The translations under genes and the position numbers were made by a program. The notes below the pieces were generated by a model that saw only the letters and a program-made list of their open reading frames with translations, ran no database searches and was not told the DNA's origin. DNA of 64,000 bases from Apostichopus japonicus. Its lineage: Eukaryota > Echinodermata > Holothuroidea > Aspidochirotida > Stichopodidae. This document shows positions 37,208-49,170 of this stretch, one piece after another. The stretch's first letter is position 1; each line of letters starts with the position of its first letter. The stretch is taken from NCBI RefSeq assembly GCF_037975245.1, contig NC_092564.1:9025984-9089983 (forward strand), given 5' to 3'.

Positions 37208-37651
37208 GTACTGTATTAATCAAAGAAAACATTTATTCAAAAGATTTTGAAAAATCTATAGAACATTAACTCATTATTACAATTTACCAGTTCCACGAAA
37301 AAAAAAATCTGTTACTTCACATGGAAATGTACTGAAAAATTGTTCCATACATAAAGTGAAAAAGTTAGACAGTATGTCCAAAACTTGTGTCAGCATGTTG
37401 AGAGAAGGAAATAAAATATTCAAGCCAAAGGGATCACGTTGATGACTTTGTGCGGGATAATATTTGCCGGACCTTTGCACACCATCCCACGTACCATCAG
37501 AGTAAGAATTTGCGTTGAATTAATATTATGAACAAAGTCGGCCTGGACGTTCGGCATCGATACCGACAAGGGTGAGGAGTTGACAGGCTAGTTAACTATA
37601 CCACAAAACTGCTAATTTCCAGTTCCATCGATGCTAAATACACCGTACACA

Positions 37652-38730
37652 CAGGCGCGGCGGAACGGAAAAATTATTGGGGGGGGGGGGGCTAATGTTT
37701 GGAGACTATCTAAGCGGAGCGCCACCATCGGTTGGCGCGGAGCGTACAAGAAAATTTTGGGTTTTTTCAAACCCCCGATGGCCGGAAACGGCACTTTCCG
37801 AGTGTTTTATGCTGCGAATACCTAGCCCTAAAATATGGGTCTCAAGCCTGCAATTTCTCAGATTGCACGTAAAATTCTGTAAAAACATTGTAATTTGTGT
37901 ATTCGATGGTTTTTTAAGAGAGTAGCTATTACTCGTAGTGTACTCGCAAAGACGTTTTTGAGTGTAGTATAGTGGCGGAGCTAGTGTATTGGTCAGGGAG
38001 GGCAAGAATGGTCTGTAGGGGCGCTTTCGACACTATCTAAGCGGAGCGCCACCACAGGTTGGCGCGGAGCGTACAGAATTTTTTTGAATAAAGATACTCC
38101 CTAGATTGCAGGAAATGACCCTTTCCGGGGCCTTGCTAATTTGCAGATAAACGGAGAATAAATAGGTGTCGTCGCCATTTTGTCGGAAAATTACACCAAC
38201 AGAATATGACAAATGTCAATAGGTATATGAGAGCGCAATAAAATAGTCAAAAATCGCGAATAAGTAAAAAGTAGTGAAAAGCTGAAAAGGGTGCCAGCAG
38301 TCCATTTGAGTCCGTCAGGGGGGGGGGGGGGGCATCTGCCCCCTGACTGTATATATGGAGTAAGGGGATGTTGGAGAACTGGCTGAAATGAGGCAAGTCA
38401 TTGTCCTAAGACGAAGTTGTGTTACGCTTACCGGTACTCACACTCACTGCTTCCACTTTTCACGGGGCGTGAAGACGCGGTTGGGGTGACAATGTGGTCT
38501 ATAGCCAGGGGACGGGCCGAGGGTCCCCCAGCAATTACTAAAATTATTACACCTATATAGTATACGTGTGCATCGGACAGATCGACAAGTATGCATTGAA
38601 AAATGGGCAGATGCACGTTTTGGAGTCTTGGTAAATATTGGGGGGGCTTATCATGCATTTGCCCCCTCAACTTTTTTATTGGGGGGGCTGAGCCCCCCCA
38701 AGCCCCCCCCCCCCGGTTCCGCCGCCACTG
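37652..38730. mobile_element. 1079-bp hAT-type element nested in the long-TIR element
   Basis: Ends CAGGCGCGGCGGAACGG and CCGGTTCCGCCGCCACTG are near-perfect inverses, with the 8-bp duplication CGTACACA on both sides. Inside it lies a reverse-oriented piece of the gene A/B MITE family (about 37972-38355), so at least two insertion rounds are stacked. Confidence 0.8.
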
Positions 38731-39594
38731 CGTACACATCCGTTCTCTGGTCAGTCTGTTCCCCTTTTCTCAAATTACAATTTCAGCATAGGCTACATTC
38801 AAATTTGCCGATAAACACGCCGCCAAATGCCTTGTTGATCCATTCGTGAGTCATTGGACGCGGACACTAACAGTAACATGGTAATAAATTAAAAGTTTGT
38901 AAGAATATTCTTGGGGAAATTTCACTAGGCCCCTTTCTCCCTTTGATCCAGTCCGTGCTCTGTCTTTGGGATTTACTTCAACTAAGTTCTACTTGTATTT
39001 AGCCTATGCTAAGTTAGGCAATGCCTAGACTAGGCTAAAGTTAGGGTATACATACTCTTATTTCTAACGTTGCCTCTAGACGAGTTCGGAGGCGTGGTGC
39101 TATCGAAAGCTGGTTTTCTCTGACGCATTGGCTTATTTCTCCAACCAAACGCGGTATGGAAGAAAAAGTTTCTTGCAAAACATTCATTATGAATGATTAT
39201 ATTAAATGAACTGCTTTGTTTGGACAAAGCTTTGGCGCGACTAATACGAATAAGGGCTTAAAGATATTCTCAATGGTATATTTTCCACCTACTGCAGCAG
39301 TTTAAAACGTATTGTAACGCCGCCAACGTCTGGTAGTGTAAAACCTGTCTCGAAACCAACTGGAGGAGGGTAGGGGAGGTAGATAGGGGACGGGTACAGA
39401 TTACCTCTAAATCAGGAGGCAGACACCAGAGTTGTATGTTTAATAAAAGTATAATTTCTCATCTCGTTCTACATCTACAGCGTATAATACACAATATTAA
39501 CATTTGCCCAATATAACGTACTGGGGTCGGGCACAACCCAAGGATACGCAGGCATAACACTGGGGCTGCGCAAGGGTCGGGCAGTCTAAACGTC

Positions 39595-39745
39595 GGCAAT
39601 CCACCGGTGTCGGGCAGCACAGGCTTCGGGCATTCCGCTTGACTCGGGCAGGGCAGGTGTCGGGCAATCCGCTGGACTCGGGCAGGGCAGGTGTCGGGCA
39701 ATCCGCTGGACTCGGGCAGCGCAGGTGTCGGGCACTCTAAAATGC
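39595..39745. repeat. GC-rich tandem repeat, unit about 34 bp
   Basis: Units of the type GGCAGGTGTCGGGCAATCC then GCTGGACTCGGGCA, about three to four times. This explains the Pro/Cys-rich minus-strand frame. Confidence 0.8.
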
Positions 39746-40189
39746 CTAAACACATTTGTTTGGACTTAGGCAAATATCAAAGGCTTTAGCACGAGCCGCC
39801 GGAAGGAAAGTTCCTCGTCTTGCACTCGACCGACTCTCCGACTCTCTGACTCACTCATTTACGAAAGAACCCTTCATTAAAATACCCCGGAAATAACCCC
39901 GGTATACACACGTCCGTACATAAACTGTAAAAAAAGGCTTAGACCAATCATGGACTACCTGTATATAACTACGATGAGTTGCGACCAATGGGATCGACTC
40001 ACACACCCACCGCCGTGCCTGCCTATGCCAGTCACGGGAATACATCGATATAGCAAAATTACGTAATCAGTTCCTGTTCCTGTTTCGGATAAACATCTCT
40101 CGTTACCTCCGCGGAGCGCAACAGATGTAACCCCTGAGGGAACGAAACGTATCTCACTAAGGAAAAGTCGTAGCTTTCCGCTACAGTAT

Positions 40190-40605
40190 ATTCAACCATA
40201 GTACCGTGTGAACGACACGAACCATGTGCAACGTTGTCATGGCAATACTTCACTACTCTTCGCTCACCATGCTGACACAAGTTTTGGACATACTGAAATA
40301 AATCTCGACATATACGAAACGTTGGCGCGCGCCGAAGTGCCAAAATTATAGCACGACGTAAATATAGCATGTTGACATGACCAATGTAGTAATGGCATGC
40401 TGTTACAAGTTTTCGACATGCTGATGTTGAATTTGACATGTTGATAGACGCAATGGCATATTGTATTTTGTTTCGACATGTTCATATGGAATTGTAACAT
40501 GCTGATATCGAATTGTAACATGTTGATATCGATTTGGACATATATATATTAACTTGGACACTTCACTTTCTTTTTCGACATTTATGGAACGTTTGGCTCT
40601 CCGTA
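40190..40605 (-). repeat. Right 416-bp TIR
   Basis: Inverted copy of 31772-32187. The differences seen are one base in the AATAGATAT/AATATATAT stretch and one in GAAACC/GAAACA. Confidence 0.85.
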
Positions 40606-41275
40606 TGTTTAGCTTGGGACTATAGAATTGTCAACCTTGTGAACATATATTTTTGGGGGATGGGGGGGGGAAGGGGAGTCGGCAAATTAAAAAATACAGG
40701 GTAAACAGAGGGAAGGAAATACACCAGTGCATGAGAGGAGGTGAGAGACAGGACTGATTGATCGTGTCGATAGTTTTTTTTTATATACATGTGATACACG
40801 AAGATAGACGTAAAATGTAGCATCGTTTCAACACTACAAAGGGGACCCTCTTCCGCCCCCGCCCCCACCCCCACCCCCCCGCACACGTTCAATATCATAT
40901 CCCCTCTTGCCAACGGAACTAAACACAAGTATAAATACACCGATACAGATATTTATACCCGCTGTTAATCCGCAACTATTCCGGCTTGTTAAATCGTGTA
41001 GATTTACTACGTGTAGACCTATATACAATATTACAAAGCTGAATGTTTCTCCTTGATCGAATTTCCCCAACCTTGCCCGCCTTGAATTAGAGGGTGGCCA
41101 AGCGACTGCTTCACAGTCATAGCTACTATTGAACAAAATGGACGAAATCAGCTGATCTCAATCTGGAGATGCAGATGTATCAATAATTGCAGATCCAACG
41201 GTTTGTGAATGTCGCACGACCTGTTAACGAAAGTCTGGGAAAAGTTCTTGCCCCTGTCGTATGTATGATCTCTTT

Positions 41276-42032
41276 CAAGGGCGGCGGAACCGGGGGGCAC
41301 AGGGGGCACGTGCCCCCCCACTTTTCCTCAGATTACAAATGTGCCCTTTTTCTACATAAAAATTTCTAAATAAAAAAAGAGTTTACAAAGCGAAACCCAC
41401 GTCGAATCAAATATTTCGGGAAGTTTTAAATGTTTACTACCACAGGCGTAGGAGCCCAATTTGATTTGGGGGGGGGGGGGCTGTAACGACTTGCCCGAAA
41501 AATATTACCAAAATTTTCAACATCTTAATGTGCATATCATATAGGCATGCGTTGGTTATTACATCGCATGCCAATAACATACAATCATTTGCCGTGTTAC
41601 AACCCTTCCAAATTGGTTAGAATTATTGGCAAAGTTGTTACAATAATAATGATCATAATAATATCAGTTTAACCATTGAAAAACACATAGAAATTTTTTC
41701 TTTCTTTCAGTATTTTGACATATTTCATTTGCTTTCATGCATGTATCGATCGCGTGTGCAGGGACTTGGACTTTATAATGATTTCACCTCATTTTGTCTT
41801 TTTCCTTGTTTCCCAATTAGCACATTAGATACTGCAGTGCTAGTATGCATTGTTTCCTTGAGGGGGGGGGGGGGGGTGGCGTTGATGGAGTGATGTGTAT
41901 ACGCAAATAAGATAATACAATAAGAGTTATGAAGGGTACTAAATATCAGGCTGCATCAGTCCAATCGAATTTCTGCAAAGTGCCCTTCGACGTTGGTGCC
42001 CCCCCAGATTAAAAGCGCTTCCGCCGCCCTTG
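41276..42032. mobile_element. 757-bp hAT-type element
   Basis: TIR CAAGGGCGGCGGAA with inverse TTCCGCCGCCCTTG; 8-bp duplication ATCTCTTT at 41268-41275 and 42033-42040. No transposase frame. Internal poly-G runs. Confidence 0.8.
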
Positions 42033-42341
42033 ATCTCTTTTGTTCATATACGTTCTTTTACTTTCTCCGGAATATCCCTCCATGTTTAGCAACCTTTCGT
42101 GCGTCAAATTACAATCTCGATACTGTGTTACTGCAAACTGGCTGTATTCAAAATACGTACGAAAACACTGTGCTAACTACCTATCAACTTGAATATCCAC
42201 AACACTGACCAACGTACAGTAAACCATGGAGGTAAAAACACCTCCATGAGTAAACAAACGTACATCACCCGCGGCCATAGCTTGCAACACGATACCGTTC
42301 ACAGCAAGGCACAGCTACGATCAGGTGACCACTCAGAAAAG

Positions 42342-44513
42342 TCATGTGAGTAAAGGGTGACACGCAAAACCACTGAAATCAAAGCCCCCTATTTCTAAAA
42401 GTATACGAGCGCCCCCACATTTAAACAGATACGTTTTTAATTTTATCCTGAAAGCATCCAGGGTCAAGGAGTCAATACACATCAATTCCACCGGAAGTGA
42501 GTTCCACAACCGAGGTCCTTTATAGGCAAAAGCCCTATTGCCTAACGTATTATGATTGATACGAGGAACATGCAGGGTGATTCGAGAATGTGAGCGCAAA
42601 GAGTAAGAACTAGACTTCACCACGATCATATCACATAAATACTTAGGTACAAGACCTTTTAAGCATTTAAATACTTGCAAGATTAATTTAAATTCAATGC
42701 GTTGCTGTACAGGTAACCAATGAAGAGATTGAAAAGTAAAAGTAAAAGTAATGTGACAAAATTTAGGAAGAGCGTAAATCAACCGAGCCTCTCCATTAAG
42801 TACCATTTGAACTCTTCGAAGCTTATAATCAGGTAAACCAATCATGAGTGCATTACAGTAGTCAATATGACTAATTACATATTTAATTATTAATTAACAT
42901 AATTAATAAGAGTTTTAGTACAGTCGTTATCCAGGAATATTCTGATCTGCCGAATATTATAGGGTCCATGGTTTGCCATAGAGCAAACTTTTTCAATATG
43001 AATGTCCATTGACATGTTGCTGTCAAGATGAACCCCTAGATTTTTTGCACTATCACATGGTTTAATATCCACGTTACCTACTGTTATCATCTGAACCCGA
43101 GTCTTACCAACTTGTTGACGAGTACCAATTAAGAGAAACTCAGTCTAGGAATCATTGATCATTAGCCTATTGCTGATCATCCAATGTCTTATTTCGAAGA
43201 TAAGTGATTGCATTGCCAGAACAGCCCTTTCCTCAGATAACAGAGAACCAGCATTGAAAGATAAATATAACTGAGTATCATCAGCATAACTATGTGCGTT
43301 AGGAAGGTGTTTAGAGACAATGGCAAACAACTGAGAAACATAACAAAGAAAAAGAATAGGACCGAGACAGATGCCCTGGGGTACACCCCAATTCAAAGAA
43401 AAATCTTTCGATGAGATATTTTCTATAGATACATGCTGTTTTCTGAAAGACAGATAGTTACCGATCCATTTTTGTGCATTATTAACAATACCAAATTGGG
43501 TACGCAATATGTTCATAAGAATATCATGGTTAACAGTATCGAACGCTGCACTCAAATCCAACAGGATTAAAATAGTGCATTGTTGTTGGTCCATATTCAT
43601 CAATATATCACTATGTATTTTCATAAGAGCAGTTTCTGTAGAGTAATTTTGCCTGTACGCAGATTGACAATCAGGAAAGGGAGCATGTAATGAACAATGT
43701 GAGACAATCTGATTACCTACAGCTCGTTCAACTAACTTGGAAACATAGCTCAAATTACTACTTGGTCTATAATTAGAATAGATAGGGTCCAGACCTGCAT
43801 TCTTTAACAATGGAGTAACGGTAGCAATCTTCCATTTGTCAGGAACATTGCCATCTTTTAGTGAAAGATTTACCATGGTAGTCAATACAGGCAAAAGGGG
43901 ATCAAGACACTTTCTAAGTAACCAAGTGGGTATAGGGTCAAGATTGCAGGTAGCCGTGTTGGAGGATTTGATAATTGTACGAACTTCATCGTTAGAAAGT
44001 GGCTTGAACCCAGTCAACTTCGATTGGAAATGCTGTAGAACATTCAAAAGGTTCAAAAGGACCAGTAGCAATGGAATCAATGTTTGCATTACTTTTATCA
44101 ATTTTAGATATAACAAATTGTCCGAAGTCATTAACAAGTTCCATAGTATTCTGGTGTGGCGGATAAGAAACAACTTGCTTGTTATTACACGATGACTTTA
44201 CAACAGTAAATAGTTTCTTGGTGTCGCCTTCACAGTCCCGGATGATTAATGTATAATAGGACTTTTAAGCAGAATCCAGATGGAATGAATACTCATTGCG
44301 CAGAGATCGGTGGACCATTCTGTCAGATTCAAGACCAGATTCACGAAAGACTCTCTCAGCCTTTCGACAAGCGGAGCGTAATATTTTCAATTTATCGGAG
44401 AACCGTGGCACTGTTGGCCTAACAGAAATAACTCTAGTCAGAACTGGTGCGTGGATATCAAGGACAGATGTTAAAGTACGGTCATAGCATTCAATTAAAC
44501 TCTCCAAAATCAA
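42342..44513 (-). mobile_element. Decayed LINE (L2/CR1-like non-LTR retrotransposon)
   Basis: Minus-strand blocks in order: endonuclease-RT linker (44513-44265, SVLDIHAPVLTR), RT (44173-43145; LDPIPTWLLRKCLDPLLPVL, LDLSAAFDTVNHDIL, GVPQGI, catalytic SYADDTQLY), a thumb-side block (43090-42890, NLGVHLDSNMSM) and the 3' block (42845-42342, SLHWLPVQQRIEFKL, GPRLWNSLPVEL). Frame breaks between blocks mean it is inactive. The endonuclease is not recognised upstream. Proteins of this type reverse-transcribe their RNA at a nicked target. Confidence 0.85.
43145..44173 (-). CDS. LINE reverse transcriptase, partial frame
   Basis: This 342-codon open frame carries fingers and palm motifs of a non-LTR reverse transcriptase, including LLDLSAAFDTVNHDIL, a GVPQGI motif (usually GVPQGS) and the YADD active site near residue 293. 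It stops before the thumb, which continues in other frames. Expression is unlikely. Confidence 0.8.
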   Translation of the reverse strand: MFLIRHTRILWNLLMTSDNLLYLKLIKVMQTLIPLLLVLLNLLNVLQHFQSKLTGFKPLSNDEVRTIIKSSNTATCNLDPIPTWLLRKCLDPLLPVLTTMVNLSLKDGNVPDKWKIATVTPLLKNAGLDPIYSNYRPSSNLSYVSKLVERAVGNQIVSHCSLHAPFPDCQSAYRQNYSTETALMKIHSDILMNMDQQQCTILILLDLSAAFDTVNHDILMNILRTQFGIVNNAQKWIGNYLSFRKQHVSIENISSKDFSLNWGVPQGICLGPILFLCYVSQLFAIVSKHLPNAHSYADDTQLYLSFNAGSLLSEERAVLAMQSLIFEIRHWMISNRLMINDS

Positions 44514-44999
44514 GCCATTCAGTTGTGCACAATGAGGATTGCAAAATATCTGTACTTTTGTTGAAGTAGAACAGGCAAAGGGTCATCAGCAAAACGAAGC
44601 AGAAAACTCGACAACTGCAATAGTTGGCAGCATGGTTCCAGCTTTTTTAATAGTTCCAATTTTGGGCAGGTTGTTAGCGATGACAGTAGACAGTTTGTCA
44701 CGTGATGAAGCTGAGTCACACAAATTAATGGTTTCGCCAGATTTGTTTTTGAAAGATTTGCTAATTTGGACATTGCTATCAACAATAGTTTTCTCAAGTG
44801 TGGTGTGTCAATATGAAATTTTGGAATAACCAGTGCGGATTTGCTTACACGAGCCTTCCTTAATTCGACCATTTTCTCCTCATTTGACCAACACTCACCG
44901 ATGACAGGGGCAACATATGGAAAGGTGGCGATCATTTGATCCGTGCATAGTCGACCTCGGGCCTTAAGTGTGTGTTTTATACCTTCCAAAACGACCGTA

Positions 45000-47438
45000 T
45001 CGCGATAGTTTGAAAAAAATCAATGTACCGATATCATTTACTGATATCGGCTAAAACAAATTACAGTAGTTTAAACATTTCTCTTTCATAATCTTTTAAC
45101 GAATCATCATTAATCTGAACTTTACTGTATGTCGTTTTCCGATTAAAAAAGTTTAAATTTTTAGTCCAATCGGATTTATGTGCTTGCATATTCGTTTATT
45201 CTACAAGGACGCTAACTTCAAACTACTCGAATTCTCAGACCGTTTGATCAAACTGCATGGCTAAACTTGCGCAACTAACTTCAAATTCTGTTCTTTCATA
45301 TTATATAAGGCTATTTCTGATTGGTTAATGTTCACTGTATGTCTTTTTTCCATCGAATGAAAGTTTCCGTTAGAAATTTTTCTTCGAAAACCTCATTATA
45401 ACGCCTCATTATTTATTCATGAGCTACGTCACGAATCAGCTTGTGTATCAACAACATTCTCACTGATGCTTCGTCCGACAATCGTATTGTGATTTCTGAG
45501 GTGAATTTCGAGATTTGGGTGGTAATATGCAATGAAATAAGATGACGACATTGCAATGAACATAAATTAACAAGTTGAGAATCCTATTTCATAGTTTCCT
45601 TTGGAATAGGATGAATATAGTGATATAAATTGCCCACGTAAACGTTTGTAGCGAACGTACAGGCCTACCGTGCTTTATGTATTAATGCATATGGTTTCGT
45701 ACAGTTAGGTTATCACTCGTATGTACGTAGGCTAAAGCTATCGCTAGGACTATCACTGGTTGTTTGTTTGGAAGATACCACTGTAAGTGGGTAACTCCAT
45801 GTACCCCAGTTAATTAAGTCAAATACATGAGTTTGCCTAATAAATGTTATTTTCTCAAGTTCGATTAAAAGGTGTGCAGACAAATAAATGTATAAACACA
45901 ACGTCATGTCTCAGTGTTCGTTTACATTCACTGCTATAATTATTTTAGCATCAATTCATTTAGAAACAAATACAATCCCCATGCCGGTAATGAAACAGTC
46001 CGCCTGTCAATATGCATATTCATACCGGTGACTCATAACATCGGCGGATTTTAGTCTGTGTGGCTTTGTAGAGCAAATGCTCTTTCATAGCCTAAACTTT
46101 ACCATATGTCGGAACGCTATCATGAATAGATCCTTTGGCTTGTTCAGCTGATTGCTGAGATTGACCATTACACTGTAAAACCCAACCGGTAGATGAGCTT
46201 TCTGAACAAGGGTTATGACAGTCAGGATGACTCAATAATGTTAAAATAAGCGTTACAACATGATTTACGTAAGTTTTATGCGGAAACGTAGATCAACGTA
46301 TGAAGATATCGTTGTTTCAACTTGTGACCGTCGAGTATCAAAACATTTCTACATGAAAACGACTGGAAAGAGAAGACTGTGCGCATTTGCAACAAAATTA
46401 CCGGTAAGTGATCGCTCGCGCGCGTATATCGACTAAGTAGATAACATACGTCAGGGGGCAGCTGTTCCAAATCTTGGATGATTTACGGTTCGTATTTAGA
46501 ATGATTAGTGCTCAATACAGTAATGATATTCGCAAAAATTCGACTGAATCTGAAATATGTTGTTAAAATTAGCCCAAGTCAAAGTTTAAAACTTGCAGCA
46601 TGAAATTATATGCGGGATTGAATTGGATTAGGAAAGTCACTATTTCAACAGCCTAGCCTACAAAATTTATAAGCTCCATTTCACGTTGAACGTTGGCTGT
46701 GCATTAGGTTAGGCTATAGAGCTTTACAGATAGGCCTAACCATTAACAGTTGCGCTGTGTGAGACAAAGGAGTAAAACATTCGGTTCATCAGCATGAGCT
46801 CATGTGGTTAATACATGGTACTGATTAGCAAATTTGAATGAGGTATAATTTAGAGATATGTTTGTTGTGATTGGCAGTGATAGTGGTCATTCTGTACTAG
46901 CAAATATACAAACTATTATTGTTGATAAAAACAATGGATGGCTTGTAGTAAAATTGCATAAATCTATTTTCAAAGCCACATTGGAGCATACAAAGTGACA
47001 GAGACTGAAAACTATGATCAAGTAGTTTGTCCAGGTAATCTTAAAGATTACTACCCTCTAACTTCCTACACTATGAGAGAAGCTAAAGTGGTTGTGTTGA
47101 AACACTCTGTAGATATACATGAAGAACAATAGGAGTTACACTAAGTTGAGTTGTCTGTGATAAAGCATGAGCCTTACTAAACGTTGAAAGATGCAGTACT
47201 TGGATGACATTTACATGCAAAATTTCTGCTCATGCAAGTAGCCAAGAGTAGATGTACAGTAGATCAGCTGCCATACTGCATATTTATGCAGTGCATTTGG
47301 TATACTGCAGCTGAATGGGTTGTTGCACTTACTGCTAAAATATTACTATGTGGTACAGTACTGTAATTCTAAGGGGAGTGTACGAAACGATATAGCCAGC
47401 TTCTAACTCACTTACATTGTTCTCTTTTCATGCATAGG
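45000..47438. other. Non-coding stretch between the LINE and the PB1/SAMD3-like gene
   Basis: No gene, repeat array or RNA recognised. An upstream exon or promoter of the following plus-strand gene may lie here, as the acceptor at 47438 suggests. Confidence 0.4.
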
Positions 47439-48448
47439 ATTGCTCAGAAATTGATACTATGTACAAATTGAGGGTAGTGTTGTCACCAAAGGACATTCAG
47501 AAGGTGTCCCTTGAGCAACGTCCAGAGTCTGTTGAAAACCTTATGGAAACTTTGAAAGATAAGTTAAGCCTTGAAGGCAGTTTCACTTTGCAATATGCTG
47601 ATCCAGACTTTGGCGGTGAGATGGTGAATCTAACTAATGCAAATGATTTACCAGAGACATGTGCATCTGTCCAAGTGATATACACTGAAATTGCTGAAGA
47701 TCAGTGCTATCAGAGTAGTACACCCTCACTGTCATCTGTCGGTTCGTTCGGAAGCTCACATGACACTATGAGTGTTAGTTCAAATGATGACATACAGTCG
47801 GTAGAAGCCAAGCTGAGACAAGGGTGTTGGCCAGAGGTCTTTCAGGTACCTAAAGTAGGCCCAGAGCTTGAACTGGTTTTTGAAGATGGTAATAGAAAGT
47901 ATCTGTCAGAAGGAAAGAAGCACCTTGACTTAAGCAAAGATCACAAAAGTCAATTTCTTGATGCGATTGCTACCCGCATTTGGGAGTACAAAGCTTATCC
48001 AACACACATGGAATACACTGATGTAGCAAAAGCAATCATGAGGACCTATCCTTGTTTGGCTGAAAAGGGAAGTTCCTCTGGCTATGATGAAATGCTTAAC
48101 AGCATCAAATTTAAGATGGGTAATCTCAGAGCAAAAATGAGAAAGTTGGACTGCATGGAACTAAACGCTAACTCAAGGAAGCGCTCCTACCCTGGAACGT
48201 CTTCATCAAAACACAAAAAACCAAAGAGAGCAGAAATAAATTACTTACCAGACATTCCAATTGGAGAAGATGCAACAAGTATGGAGTCTTATTGAGAAAA
48301 CTTTTGCACAGAAGTTCAAAAGAGAAACAGGGACATGGACAAGATTTAAAAAATGATGATAAGGACTGCATACCGTAGACAGGACCTGGTCTTAAATACG
48401 CCAGCCGTCAACAAAATGGTAGAAAGATGCCCGCCTTATTTCTTCCCA
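47439..48448 (+). CDS. PB1-like domain protein with SAMD3-like C-terminal region, main exon (two in-frame stops)
   Basis: An open frame of 278 codons runs from ATG 47459 to TGA 48293. Residues about 1-75 (YKLRVVLSPKDIQ..., LQYADPDFGGEMVNLT) resemble the PB1-like N-terminus of fish and invertebrate proteins annotated as SAMD3-like. A Ser-rich linker (about 85-110) is followed by a helical region (FLDAIATRIWEYKAYPT, YTDVAKAIMRTYP) typical of that family, then a basic Lys/Arg tract (about 240-260). A splice acceptor (TGCATAG) ends at 47438 and the frame is open back to it, so an upstream exon is possible. After the TGA the same frame keeps family-like sequence (EVQKRNRDMDKI, TAAAA stop region, then TAYRRQDLVLNTPAVNKMVE) as far as a GT donor after 48448. 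Function is unknown; PB1-like domains often mediate protein binding. Confidence 0.6.
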
Positions 48449-49029
48449 GTGAAGTAAGTTCCTAGTTAATTGTTCATTAATTTATTGGGGGTGCTGTCTC
48501 CTTCACTAAAATTGGACATTTTGTTTTGTATTTTTCATGATATATTATCTGCAGTGTATAATGAGTAGTAAAAGTAATCACAGTGGGTGATTAGTGTTAG
48601 AGATGTTTTATTTCTTATGTATAAAATTTTGGTAAAATACAGAAAAAAAAGAGATACAAAGTATGTGGTCTAATATGGTGCAGCAGGGTGATCTGATCAG
48701 TAATTAGCATTTTAAGCATTTTTTAGCATTAGTAATTAGTATTTTTTAACCCATGGATGTCAGTCACCATTACTTATTTTGTTTGTCACTAATATCTGCA
48801 CTAAATACCTGTAAAATTAGTTTATAACTGTATATTATATATGGTCTTACCCAGGATTCCGATTGGCAGTTGACTACCATCGACAAATGCATTTACAAGT
48901 TGCATTTATACTCTCACCTTGGAAATGGCTTTCTATAATATTGCTACCTGGCAAAAGGGAGCCATCTTCTTTTCATGGGGCAAACTTAACTAAATATTGT
49001 TTTCTACATTTCTCATTTTATTCTTTCAG

Positions 49030-49170
49030 TTGAAGGCTGAGTTTTCGAGGTTAAGCAACCTTGCTCTGGACAGCAGTTTCTTTTCTTCACTAGACCAACA
49101 CCTTGACAGAATGGTGGAAATATTGTCAACCAGACAAAAGTTTCAGAACTTGTTTCACTTTGAGACAGGG
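49030..49170 (+). CDS. Second exon of the PB1/SAMD3-like gene
   Basis: The acceptor TTCTTTCAG ends at 49029 and a GTAGGC donor follows 49170. The 47-codon frame (LKAEFSRLSNLALDSSF, then SLDQHLDRMVEIL) continues the family's expected C-terminal helices and joins in phase 0 to the frame ending at 48448. No later exon is recognised downstream, although family members are normally longer. The gene is therefore incomplete here, decayed, or has a distant or unrecognised 3' end. Confidence 0.45.

Larger units (their letters stand above)
31772..40605. mobile_element. 8.8-kb DNA-transposon-like element with 416-bp terminal inverted repeats
   Basis: Left TIR 31772-32187 and right TIR 40190-40605 are inverted copies with two visible mismatches. 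Ends read TACGGAGAGCCAAACG. A 6-bp target duplication TGTTTA flanks both sides (31766-31771 and 40606-40611). The interior holds a broken protein frame near 35.0-35.56 kb and two nested hAT-type insertions. I see no polymerase, integrase or ATPase motif. A 6-bp duplication with long TIRs is recorded for Polinton and for IS3EU-type elements among others; the superfamily is not settled here. Confidence 0.8.

Noticed and set aside
31772-40605. Polinton/Maverick identity for the long-TIR element
   Set aside because: The 6-bp duplication and long TIRs fit, but no polymerase, integrase, ATPase or capsid motif is visible and the ends do not begin with AG.
44519-44989. 156-codon minus-strand frame as LINE endonuclease
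   Set aside because: No endonuclease motif; frame does not join the RT linker cleanly.
48293-48295. Selenocysteine reading of the TGA
   Set aside because: A TAA follows 54 bases later in the same frame and the position is not a Cys/Sec site.
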